Of a stretch of 60,335 nt of DNA, positions 44,257-53,183 are shown one piece after another. The position numbers and the translations under genes are program-made. The stretch is from the NCBI GenBank assembly GCA_038204465.1, contig JBBRCX010000012.1:1-60335 (forward strand), written 5' to 3'. Position 1 is the first letter of the stretch. Each line of letters opens with the position of its first letter. This DNA is from JBBRCX01 sp038204465. Its GTDB lineage: Bacteria > Planctomycetota > Phycisphaerae > Tepidisphaerales > Tepidisphaeraceae. The notes under the pieces were generated by a model, which did no database searches, was not told the origin of the DNA, and saw only the letters and a program-made list of their open reading frames with translations.

Positions 44257-44386
44257 CCGCGGAGTGAACCTTGGGGCACCGACGTGCCGCGCCATAACGA
44301 AGGTTGGAACTCCGGTTGATAGCGGCTGGTTCGAAGGAACTTTCCGACGCCGTAGAGCAATCCGCGCGGCGATCCGCCGGTTACGC
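44257..44386 (-). repeat. 130-bp duplicated segment, upstream copy
   Basis: This is the second copy, just upstream of the gene's likely start and in frame with it. Its boundaries are sharp: flanking bases on both sides are unrelated to those of the internal copy. It may be the remnant of a former neighbouring paralog or the product of a local duplication. Confidence 0.9.
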
Positions 44387-44513
44387 CGATCTCCACAAAC
44401 CGCATCTTCGCTGCACGGCCACGGTTTGAATTCCACCGGTGCGCGGCTACACTTCCGGCCCGACGCGCGGGGACAGAGCCACGCGCCCCTCGAACCTTTC
44501 AGTTAGGCCTGGC

Positions 44514-46928
44514 GTGAATGTGATCCACTTCCGGTCAAGGGAGTCGCGGAAGCCCTGCATCCTGCTCCTCACGCTTGCGCTAACCCTGACTACCGCCGCC
44601 TTTCGCGCTGCCCCGGTTACGCGAGCCGGGCCTGCGAGCGCTGTCTCGGCTGCGCCTGATCTGAAGGGCCGGATCGTCGAGGATGTTCAAATCGTTGGCA
44701 ACTATGTCGTCTCCAGCACCGTGATCCGAAAGCTGATCCGGACCGAGATCGGCCGGCCGCTGGATCCGGCGACCGTCGAGGAGGATTACCAGCGGATTTA
44801 CAACGAGCTGAAAAAGTTTTCCAACGTCGAGGCCCGCGTCGAGCCGACGCGCACCGGCGTGATCGTCACCTTCCAGGTGACCGAACAGAAGCAGATCCGC
44901 AACATCACTTTCAAGGGCAATAAGCGCGTCGATAACGACACCCTTAAAGCCGTCGTCGATATCCTCCCGGGCCAGGCAATCGACACCTTCAAGATCGCGC
45001 TGGCCAGAGGGGCGATCGAAAGCCTCTACCGCGACCGCAACTTCCCATTTGCGCACGTCGAGGTGCCGACCGAGCAGTTGACGCGCAACGGCGATCTGAT
45101 CTTCAACGTTGTCGAAGGCCCGAACGTGCGCATCCGTAAGGTCGACTTCAAGGGCGGCCGCTCGTTCACCAAAGACAAGCTTAAGGACCAGATCAAGACC
45201 TCCTCGTGGATCTTCATCTTCCGCCCGGGAAAGCTCGACCGCGAGCAGCTCGACGAGGATGTCGCGGCGCTGCGCCGCTTCTACGAGAACCACGGGTTTT
45301 TCGACGTGCGCGTCGGAAGAAAGGTGATCGTTTCCCCGGACCTGGGCGAGGTGCAGGTGAACTTCGTCATCGATGAAGGGCCGCGCTATACGGTCGACCA
45401 GATCACATTCGAGGGCAACACCAGCCTGAGCGACCAGGACCTCCGGAAGCGCCTGAAACTGGTGGAAGGCCGCACCTTCGACGAGGACCTGATCCAGCGC
45501 GACGTGCGCGAGCTGGTCCGCGCCTACAGTCCGTTCGGTTTCATCTACCAGCAGCCGGGCACGCAGAGCCAGGACCCGGACTACTTCCGCATCGAGCCCA
45601 AGCACGTCTTCCGAACCGAGCGGGGAAAGGTCCACCTCGTCTATGAAATTCACGAAGGGAAGCCGTTTCGCGTCGGCCGGATCATCGTGAAGGGAAACTC
45701 CAAGTCGCAGGACAAGCTGGTGCTGCGGGAGATGCGCTTCGGCCCTGGCCAGCTGTTTAACTCCGGTGAGTTGCAGGACGCGACGGAGCGCCTTCGAGCC
45801 ACCGGCTTCTTCTCATCCGTCAACGTCACGCCGATTGGCGACGCTCCGGATCACCGCGACCTGATCGTCGAACTAACCGAAGCGCGCACGGCGACGTTCA
45901 ACGTCGGCGCCGGCGTGAACAGCAACGGCGGACTGGGCGGCAACCTCACGTACGAGCAGCACAACTTCGACGCCGCCAATTTCCCCCCCGATGGCGACAT
46001 CTTCTCCGACCGGGCCTTCACCGGCGCAGGCCAGACCTTCCGCGCCAGCTTCGAGCCGGGTACCAAGCAGACCAACGCCGGCATCCGCTTCGCGGAGCCA
46101 TGGCTCTTCGACCAGCCATACAGCTTCAGCAACGACGTCTATCTGCGTAACCGGGTCCGCGAGCATTATGACGACCAGCGCATCGGCGACCGCGTCACGT
46201 TCGGCAAGCGGTTCAACTACCAGTGGTCGGCGCTGATGTTCCTGCGCGGCGAATCGGTAAAGATCAACCATATCGACCTCCCGGCCAGCCGCGCGCCGGA
46301 AATCCTTGCGGCGCGCGGGAGCAGCGTGCTCACGAGCGTGGGCTTGTCGCTGCGCCGCGACACGACCAATCCCGGTGTCCTTCCCTATCAGGGAAGCGTG
46401 GCCAGCGCCGGCGTCGAGGCGTATGGGCTGCTCGGCGGCGACTACCATTTCCAGAAGTTCACCCTCGGCTGGGACTTTTACCAGACGCTCCACGAGGACC
46501 TCACTGACCGCAAAACGGTCCTTGGCCTTCACGCCAACGCAGGCTATATCACCGGCGATTCGGTTTTCTTCGAGCGCTTCTATGGCGGCGGCATCGGAAA
46601 CGTCCGCGGCTTCCAGTATCGCGGCATCAGCCCGCGCGGCGGAAAGGCCCAGGACCCTATCGGGGGAGATTTCTCCCTGAACGGCACCGTTGAGCTCGGC
46701 TTCCCGCTGGTGGGTGAGAACATCCGCGGCGTCGTCTTCTCCGATGCCGGCACCGTTGAGCGCGATGTTCGCATCAGTACAATGCGGCTCAGCATCGGGG
46801 CGGGCATCCGGCTCGTGCTGCCGTTCCTGGGGCAGACCCCGCTCGCCCTCGACTTCGCCGTCCCCTTAGTCAGGGACAGCCAGGACGAGGAGCAGTTGAT
46901 CAGCTTCTCATTCGGGTTTATTCAGTAA
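44514..46928 (+). CDS. bamA: outer membrane assembly factor BamA
   Basis: An Omp85-type protein of about 804 residues that inserts beta-barrel proteins into the outer membrane. A signal peptide (CILLLTLALTLTTAAFRAAP) is followed by repeated POTRA domains (VEDVQIVGNYVVSSTVIRKL, IRNITFKGNKRVDNDTLKAV, IRKVDFKGGRSFTKDKLKDQ, VDQITFEGNTSLSDQDLRKR, VGRIIVKGNSKSQDKLVLRE). The C-terminal barrel carries the family motif VRGFQYRG and ends FSFGFIQ. The start is probably the GTG at 44514 or 44520; the frame to 44439 lacks coding character. skp and lpxD follow, the canonical order. Confidence 0.95.
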   Translation: MNVIHFRSRESRKPCILLLTLALTLTTAAFRAAPVTRAGPASAVSAAPDLKGRIVEDVQIVGNYVVSSTVIRKLIRTEIGRPLDPATVEEDYQRIYNELKKFSNVEARVEPTRTGVIVTFQVTEQKQIRNITFKGNKRVDNDTLKAVVDILPGQAIDTFKIALARGAIESLYRDRNFPFAHVEVPTEQLTRNGDLIFNVVEGPNVRIRKVDFKGGRSFTKDKLKDQIKTSSWIFIFRPGKLDREQLDEDVAALRRFYENHGFFDVRVGRKVIVSPDLGEVQVNFVIDEGPRYTVDQITFEGNTSLSDQDLRKRLKLVEGRTFDEDLIQRDVRELVRAYSPFGFIYQQPGTQSQDPDYFRIEPKHVFRTERGKVHLVYEIHEGKPFRVGRIIVKGNSKSQDKLVLREMRFGPGQLFNSGELQDATERLRATGFFSSVNVTPIGDAPDHRDLIVELTEARTATFNVGAGVNSNGGLGGNLTYEQHNFDAANFPPDGDIFSDRAFTGAGQTFRASFEPGTKQTNAGIRFAEPWLFDQPYSFSNDVYLRNRVREHYDDQRIGDRVTFGKRFNYQWSALMFLRGESVKINHIDLPASRAPEILAARGSSVLTSVGLSLRRDTTNPGVLPYQGSVASAGVEAYGLLGGDYHFQKFTLGWDFYQTLHEDLTDRKTVLGLHANAGYITGDSVFFERFYGGGIGNVRGFQYRGISPRGGKAQDPIGGDFSLNGTVELGFPLVGENIRGVVFSDAGTVERDVRISTMRLSIGAGIRLVLPFLGQTPLALDFAVPLVRDSQDEEQLISFSFGFIQ

Positions 46929-47012
46929 GAACAACCGTTGGCGCGGTAGCGGAGCTGTCTCTTCGCTCCAGCGCCGTAACGCGTTTGCCGGCACCAACGA
47001 AAGGACGTTCCG

Positions 47013-47696
47013 ATGAAACTGAGCCTCCGGGCATGCATCGTGCTGCTCGCGACATTATTGCTGACAGGTTTCCTTCAGCTTGCTCCCCCGTTGCGGGCCG
47101 AGCCGGCTGCGCCAGCGCCGTCCCAGGCAGCCGCGACCAGGGTCGCTACCGTCGACCCAGCCCGCGTGTTCAACGACATGCAGGAGACTAAGGACCTTCA
47201 GACGAAGATCGATTCCGAGAACCAGCGGCTCAATGCGGAATCCAACCGTCGAGCCGAAGAGATCAAGAAGCTTCGCACGCAGCGCGACCAGATCAAACCG
47301 GACCATCCCCAGTACAACCAGCTTGACCAGCAGATCCTGAAGAAGAGCATGGAGCTGGAATCATGGGGGAAGTTTGAATCGATTCGGGTCGAGCTGGTGC
47401 AGAAGCGCACGATGAAAAAGCTGTTCGAGCGGGTGCAAGCCGCCGTCGAGAACGTGGCCAAGCAGAAGGGAATCGACATTGTCATCGCCGATCAGCGCCC
47501 ACAGCTCCCCGGATCAGACAAGAGCATGGCCGAACTGAAGGCCGCCATCTACCAGCGAAACGTCTTGTACGCCGCCAGGAACGTGGACATCAGCGAGCAG
47601 GTGGTCAATCTGCTGGATGCGGAATACAAGGCAAATCCCAACAAGATCGACATCCTTGGCGAGCTGGCCAGTGATGCCGAGGTCGACAAGAAGTAA
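47013..47696 (+). CDS. skp: periplasmic chaperone Skp/OmpH family
   Basis: A 227-residue exported protein with signal peptide (CIVLLATLLLTGFLQLAPPLRA) and the OmpH-type core: VATVDPARVFNDMQETKDLQ, then a long charged coiled coil (about 60-145) and GIDIVIADQRPQ near 153. Members shield unfolded outer-membrane proteins in the periplasm on the way to BamA. It lies 84 bases after bamA and 61 before lpxD, so the three form one functional cluster. Confidence 0.9.
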   Translation: MKLSLRACIVLLATLLLTGFLQLAPPLRAEPAAPAPSQAAATRVATVDPARVFNDMQETKDLQTKIDSENQRLNAESNRRAEEIKKLRTQRDQIKPDHPQYNQLDQQILKKSMELESWGKFESIRVELVQKRTMKKLFERVQAAVENVAKQKGIDIVIADQRPQLPGSDKSMAELKAAIYQRNVLYAARNVDISEQVVNLLDAEYKANPNKIDILGELASDAEVDKK

Positions 47697-47757
47697 CTTC
47701 CAATCTGCGCGAGCACGCTTCATTCACCGACGCTTCATTCACCGACCCGCAAGCTAA

Positions 47758-48798
47758 ATGGCCACACTCGCCGAGATTGCCGAACTGCTGGGGTGTCCTG
47801 CGCCCGCGGAGGCCGAGCGGGAAATCCAGGGCATGGCCACGCTTGCCGATGCGGGGCCGGGCGACCTTTCGTTCCTGGGCTCGGAGCCGTTCGTCAAGCA
47901 GATCGCTCAAACGAAGGCCGCCGCCGTCATTGTCCAAAGCAACCTCAAGCTCCCGCCGGAAATAAAGACCGCTGTCCTGCGCGTGGCCGACACAGACCTG
48001 GCCGTTGCAAAAGTGTTGGAACTGTTCGCGCCTGCGCCCACGCGAGTCCCAACCGGCATCGACGCGGCCGCGCACGTCTCAGCTTCCGCCGCCGTCGGCG
48101 CCGGTGCTGCGATCGCACCCGGCGTGTTCGTCGGTGAACGCGCGCAGATCGGAGCGCGCTGCGTCCTGCATCCAGGCGTCTATATCGGCGACGATGTCGC
48201 CCTCGGCGAGGACTGTCACCTGTTCCCGAATGTCGTGGTGCGCGAGCGCATCACGATCGGAAGCCGCGTCGTCATCCACGCCGGCAGCGTGCTGGGCAGC
48301 GACGGGTTCGGCTACCGCTGGGACGGAACGCGCCACGCGAAGATTCCGCAGATCGGCACGGTCATCGTGGAGGACGATGTGGAGATCGGCTCGTGCGTGT
48401 GCATCGATCGCGCGAAGTTCGCCGCGACGCGAGTTGGGCGCGGGACGAAGATCGACAATCTCGTGCAGATCGGCCACAACGTGCGGATCGGTCCGCATTG
48501 CATCATTGTCGGTCAAACGGGCCTGGCAGGTTCCTCGAGCCTTGGCGCCGGTGTTGTCCTGGGCGGGCAGACGGCGGTCCGCGATCACATCCACATCGGC
48601 GATCAGGCGATGGCGGCCGCCTGCAGCGCGATCGCTGAAGACGTCCCTCCGCAGACAGTCGTCAGCGGCATGCCCGCACTTCCCCACCGGCAAAGCCTTC
48701 GGGAACAAGCTGCGCTGCGGCGCCTTCCGGACCTGGTGGTGCAGGTGCGCAAGCTCCAGGAAGAATTGCAAAAGCTGAAGTCAACGGTCAAGGAATAG
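47758..48798 (+). CDS. lpxD: UDP-3-O-acylglucosamine N-acyltransferase
   Basis: A 346-residue enzyme adding the second acyl chain in lipid A synthesis. The N-terminal uridine-binding domain (TLADAGPGDLSFLGSEPFVK) is followed by a left-handed beta-helix of hexapeptide repeats (ISASAAVGAGAAI-like, VGERAQIGARCVLHPGVYIG). The LpxD signature GSVLGSDGFGYRW precedes LVQIGHNVRIGPHCIIVGQT, which holds the catalytic histidine. A C-terminal helix (LRRLPDLVVQVRKLQEELQK) mediates trimer contacts. Its presence shows lipid A is made. Confidence 0.95.
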   Translation: MATLAEIAELLGCPAPAEAEREIQGMATLADAGPGDLSFLGSEPFVKQIAQTKAAAVIVQSNLKLPPEIKTAVLRVADTDLAVAKVLELFAPAPTRVPTGIDAAAHVSASAAVGAGAAIAPGVFVGERAQIGARCVLHPGVYIGDDVALGEDCHLFPNVVVRERITIGSRVVIHAGSVLGSDGFGYRWDGTRHAKIPQIGTVIVEDDVEIGSCVCIDRAKFAATRVGRGTKIDNLVQIGHNVRIGPHCIIVGQTGLAGSSSLGAGVVLGGQTAVRDHIHIGDQAMAAACSAIAEDVPPQTVVSGMPALPHRQSLREQAALRRLPDLVVQVRKLQEELQKLKSTVKE

Positions 48799-48870
48799 GG
48801 ATCGGGCACTGCACATCGCTGGACGACCAGCGCGAACCGCACGCTTCGCGGTGCCGGGCATTCGTTCGCT

Positions 48871-49248
48871 TCATCTCAGATTTTCCGGAATCTGCGTCAG
48901 CTTTCCATGGCGGTCCACGCACGCAATCGTGGTGGACGCCTCGGCGAGCAGCACTGCGCCGCGCTTCAGTTCGTAAGCATGGTCGATCCTCACGTGCGTC
49001 CGCCTGACCACCCGCGTCGTCAACTCCAGTTCCTCATCGTATCTTGCCGGCGCCTTGAAGCGGCACTCCACCTTTACGACCACGAAGAACACCCCCTGCC
49101 GCTCGAGGTCCGCATAGCTGTGTCCCATCGATCGGAGCAACTCCACGCGCCCCATTTCGAAATATTGCAGGTAGCGGCTGTGGTGCAGAAAGCCCATCTG
49201 GTCGACCTCCGCATAGCGAACGCGAATTCGAAGGGTGTGTTGAATCAT
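48871..49248 (-). CDS. acyl-CoA thioesterase, hotdog fold (YbgC/4HBT type)
   Basis: A 125-residue single hotdog domain: RIRVRYAEVDQMGFLHHSRY contains the catalytic aspartate in the DQMG motif, then YLQYFEMGRVELLRSMG, with the strand run VVKVECRFKAPARYDEELEL. This is the YbgC-like 4-hydroxybenzoyl-CoA thioesterase type acting on short acyl-CoAs or lipid intermediates. The ATG at 49248 starts the domain; the frame to 49446 has no coding features and would enter the regulatory module upstream of rpsU. Confidence 0.88.
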   Translation of the reverse strand: MIQHTLRIRVRYAEVDQMGFLHHSRYLQYFEMGRVELLRSMGHSYADLERQGVFFVVVKVECRFKAPARYDEELELTTRVVRRTHVRIDHAYELKRGAVLLAEASTTIACVDRHGKLTQIPENLR

Positions 49249-49888
49249 GTCCTGGGTGTTAGATAAGGGCAGCGTTAAACGTCCTGATAACACGCTCATA
49301 CCCGCGCCGACGCCCCCGGTCCAACGCCGCACTGACCCATCCCCGGTTTCACCGCCCGTTATGTGGCGTGCGACTCCGCTGGCCCCTCGCCTGACGGCAG
49401 CGGCAAGTTTCAAAATCTGAAATCCCCCCGGAAGGGTTGACTCCATGAAGAAAGACTGTATAATGAATCATGCCTCGGCGCAGCGGCTGGGGCCGTGTCG
49501 GAACGCTCTTTGACATATGAATCGGTGAAACCATCGGGCCGCGCCGAATCGGCATTGAGGTCGGTGGCGCGGCGGTTGAGGTCTTCCTGGTCCACGATAA
49601 CCCCGCAAAAGCCCACCAAAGCCCTGCATCAGATCGCCAAAGCCCGTGCAAGGTCGCCTGGGCCGGCGGCGAAAAGCCTGGCCCCCACGCGGCGCGGCCT
49701 CGGGATCGACTCGATCCGACTGCCGATCAATTGCCGCGGATTCGTCGCTGAGTTTGAGGAAACTGGGGATGAGTCAGAACGCCGCAGCATTGAACAATCC
49801 CGGCCATCGGGTAGAGTATCGCTTTCCCTTGCCGGCCCCTGTCCGCACGGGCAGGCAGGCCGTTCCAGTTCAGAAAGGATCGCAGCGA
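49249..49888 (+). other. intergenic leader region of rpsU
   Basis: These 640 bases lie between the divergent thioesterase gene and rpsU. They hold the promoter/boxA-like module copy B (49437-49645) and some 240 bases of further leader. No gene was recognised in the leader; it may be a long 5' untranslated region or a separate small RNA. Confidence 0.5.
49437..49645 (+). promoter_or_regulatory. promoter plus boxA-like leader module, copy B
   Basis: TTGACT (49437-49442) and a perfect TATAAT (49459-49464) with a 16-base spacer, followed by GAATCATGC. CGCTCTTTGACA at 49504-49515 differs by one base from the E. coli rrn boxA core (CGCTCTTTAACA). GGTCCACGA starts at 49589, followed by CAAAAGCCCACCAAAGCCC and a third CAAAGCCC at 49638. 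Order and blocks match copy A at 34336. The leader to rpsU is about 420 bases. Confidence 0.7.
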
Positions 49889-50068
49889 ATGATCAAGGTC
49901 AAGTCGCGCGGGAATGAGACCGCCGAGCAGATGTTGCGCCGCTTCAAGAAGGCCTGTGAAAAAGAGGGCCTGACGAAAGACATCAAGCGGGTTGCCTATT
50001 ATGAGAAGCCGAGCGAGAAGCGCCGCCGGCGCTCGCGCTCCAAGCCGCGCCTCAAGCCGATGCGATAA
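49889..50068 (+). CDS. rpsU: 30S ribosomal protein bS21
   Basis: A 59-residue ribosomal protein: MIKVKSRGNETAEQMLRRFK, then KACEKEGLTKDIKRVAYYEK and a strongly basic tail (KRRRRSRSKPRLKPMR). bS21 sits near the anti-Shine-Dalgarno end of 16S rRNA and helps initiation. AAAGGA lies upstream of the ATG at 49889; the frame runs on upstream without other start support. It is preceded by a strong promoter with a boxA-like leader, fitting control with ribosomal transcripts. Confidence 0.95.
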   Translation: MIKVKSRGNETAEQMLRRFKKACEKEGLTKDIKRVAYYEKPSEKRRRRSRSKPRLKPMR

Positions 50069-50113
50069 CCGCCCGCGCGACGCTGGCGCAACTGCGACGC
50101 TACGACCACGATC

Positions 50114-51007
<894 letters not shown>

Positions 51008-51092
51008 GAGGAAGACCGCCGCCGGCAAGGCCGCGTTCGTCGGCCCCGCGAACAACCGCCGCAACCGCCACCAGGGTTGAATCGAGACAACC

Positions 51093-53183
51093 GTGTATTG
51101 CCCAACGCCGATCCTCGCCGCCTCCGCACTGATCGATCATCTGTTGAACCATCTCGGATGGTACGCAGGCGGGCTCATTGTGCTGATCGGCCTTTTCGGC
51201 CTGGGCTTTAGCGATGTCCGGCGGTTCAGCCTCTATCGCACGTGGGCGATTGCCACAGTCTGCGTGCGCGAAGCAATCCGCCGCCGGGTGCTCTGGATCA
51301 CCCCCCTTGCGATCGTTGGGATGATTGCCGTCTCTCAGCTCCAGCATCCTACCGACGAGCAGGACGCGATCCGCCAGACGATCAAATTCTGCCTCTTCGC
51401 CAGCGGGCTCGTGGTTACGGTCACCGCGATCATCCTCGCCTGCACCAATCTTCCCAGGGAGATCGACAGCCGGGTCATCTACACCATCGTCACGAAGCCG
51501 ACGACGCGGCTTGAAATCGTGCTGGGAAAGGTGATCGGTTTTGCGCGCGTGTCCGGGCTGATCCTGATCATCATGGGAGTATCCACTTTCGCGTACCTCG
51601 AGCTGCGCTCCTGGCGTTTGGAGAGTTACCTGCGCGAACGGCTGGCTTCGGAGCCGGAGAACTCCGCCTCCAGGGCGGCGATGAGCCACTACGCAAAGAT
51701 GGGGCTTCTGAACACGCGCTCGATTGCCCAGACAGACGACCTGCAGATTTATCTGCGTCCTCCCCAGCCCGGCGAGCCGCGATGGCTCGCTGGTGGAATG
51801 GGGCAGGTCTACCTGGTTGAGTTTGACCTTACCGAACAGCAGCGGCGGTCGCTCACCGAGGCGCTGGATAGCAACCGCCCGATCGTGCTTAAAAACACAA
51901 TGCGCTATCGCCGGAACGAGCCGACCGAGGAGGAGCTCAAGGAGCTTGCGCAGGTCGGCGCGCCGATGGAGCAGCTCGATGCGCTTGCGCAGGGACCCGG
52001 CCTTGCCAGCGCGCCTGCGCCCAAAGCGATCCCGCAGATCAAGGTTGGGTTCTTCGATCGCGAGGACGGACGAATCGACACCAGCACCCTGCCCGAAGGC
52101 GGCAACATGAATCTGCCGCGCGCGGCGGATGACAGGGACGTGAGCACGTTCAGCGCGCTCTCCCCCAAGACGGTTCAGCAGCTGATCGATTCCAACCGTT
52201 TCCGCATTTCCGTTTCGTTGCTCACGCCAACCGTGGAATATGGCGTCGGCGAACTTCCTACGGTGGTGGCGATCATCGATGCCCAGGGCCAGCTGGGTGA
52301 GCTGATCGAGCCTGCCCCGGCCAGGGACGGTAAGCCCAAACCGCCGCTGGCGCGAACCGCGCGTGGGCTCTACGGCATGCAGATCATTACCCGGAGCAAT
52401 GGCAAGGGCACGATGGGGGTCTATCGTTTCGATGGCGTTTCGGTTGGACACGGCGACGCCGACGGCAACGTCTTGTTCGAAGTGCGGCTGGGGATTGAAC
52501 ACGGCGAAGACCGCGAGCCCAGCGCCTGGAAGGCAGTCGCAGACGTGCTGAACCGAAAGACCGGAAAGACCTACAGCCGCGAAATCGTCATCCCGGAGAC
52601 GGAGCGAGTGAACTACGTACAGGTTCCGCGCGAAGCGGTGGAGGGCGGGCAGTTCGACGTTGCCCTGCGCGGCGGCATTACGGGACAGTGGATTGGCGTA
52701 AAGGAAAACTCGGTCCTGCTTGTCACCGCCAATCGCAGCTTCCTCCTGAACCTCGCCAAGAGCCTGCTGGTGCTCTGGATGCTGTCGATTCTGGTGGTGG
52801 CGATCTCGATCTGCTGCAGCACGTTTCTTTCCTGGCCGATCGCCATCGTGCTGACGCTGCTGGTTCTGCTGGGACGCTGGACTGTGACGGAACTGGGCGG
52901 GATCGGATCGGAGCTGGGCTCCGGCATCACGACGGGACTGGGCCTCGACCCGACCACTGGACGGGTCGTGCGCGGCTCGGTGTACGCGTTGACCAAGTCT
53001 CTCGACACCATCTCCAGGGTCTTGCCCGAGGTGTCGCGTTTTGCGGTCACCGAGGACATCGAGCGCGGCGTCAGCATTCCCAGCCGAACCCTGAGCGATG
53101 CTCTGATGGTCCTGCTGGGATACGGCGCCCCGATCGTCGTGCTCAGCTATTTGTTCCTGAAGTATAAGGAGGTGGCGCCGTGA
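51093..53183 (+). CDS. ABC-2 type permease with large extracytoplasmic domain
   Basis: A 696-residue membrane protein from a GTG at 51093. Several membrane spans occupy the first 170 residues (WYAGGLIVLIGLFGLGFSDV; FCLFASGLVVTVTAIILAC; VSGLILIIMGVSTFAYLEL). A soluble region of about 350 residues follows (about 180-535), and then C-terminal spans (SLLVLWMLSILVVAISICCS). The VIYTIVTKPTTRLEIVLGKV stretch is the cytoplasmic coupling region of ABC-2 permeases. The substrate is unknown. The next gene overlaps its stop (GTGA). Confidence 0.85.
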   Translation: MYCPTPILAASALIDHLLNHLGWYAGGLIVLIGLFGLGFSDVRRFSLYRTWAIATVCVREAIRRRVLWITPLAIVGMIAVSQLQHPTDEQDAIRQTIKFCLFASGLVVTVTAIILACTNLPREIDSRVIYTIVTKPTTRLEIVLGKVIGFARVSGLILIIMGVSTFAYLELRSWRLESYLRERLASEPENSASRAAMSHYAKMGLLNTRSIAQTDDLQIYLRPPQPGEPRWLAGGMGQVYLVEFDLTEQQRRSLTEALDSNRPIVLKNTMRYRRNEPTEEELKELAQVGAPMEQLDALAQGPGLASAPAPKAIPQIKVGFFDREDGRIDTSTLPEGGNMNLPRAADDRDVSTFSALSPKTVQQLIDSNRFRISVSLLTPTVEYGVGELPTVVAIIDAQGQLGELIEPAPARDGKPKPPLARTARGLYGMQIITRSNGKGTMGVYRFDGVSVGHGDADGNVLFEVRLGIEHGEDREPSAWKAVADVLNRKTGKTYSREIVIPETERVNYVQVPREAVEGGQFDVALRGGITGQWIGVKENSVLLVTANRSFLLNLAKSLLVLWMLSILVVAISICCSTFLSWPIAIVLTLLVLLGRWTVTELGGIGSELGSGITTGLGLDPTTGRVVRGSVYALTKSLDTISRVLPEVSRFAVTEDIERGVSIPSRTLSDALMVLLGYGAPIVVLSYLFLKYKEVAP

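Noticed and set aside
44052..44405. Full-length 669-residue start of the glycoside-hydrolase-like gene at 44405
   Set aside because: The extra part consists of a second copy of an internal segment plus cysteine/arginine-rich sequence unlike the family; a start near 44051 or 44036 is more likely.
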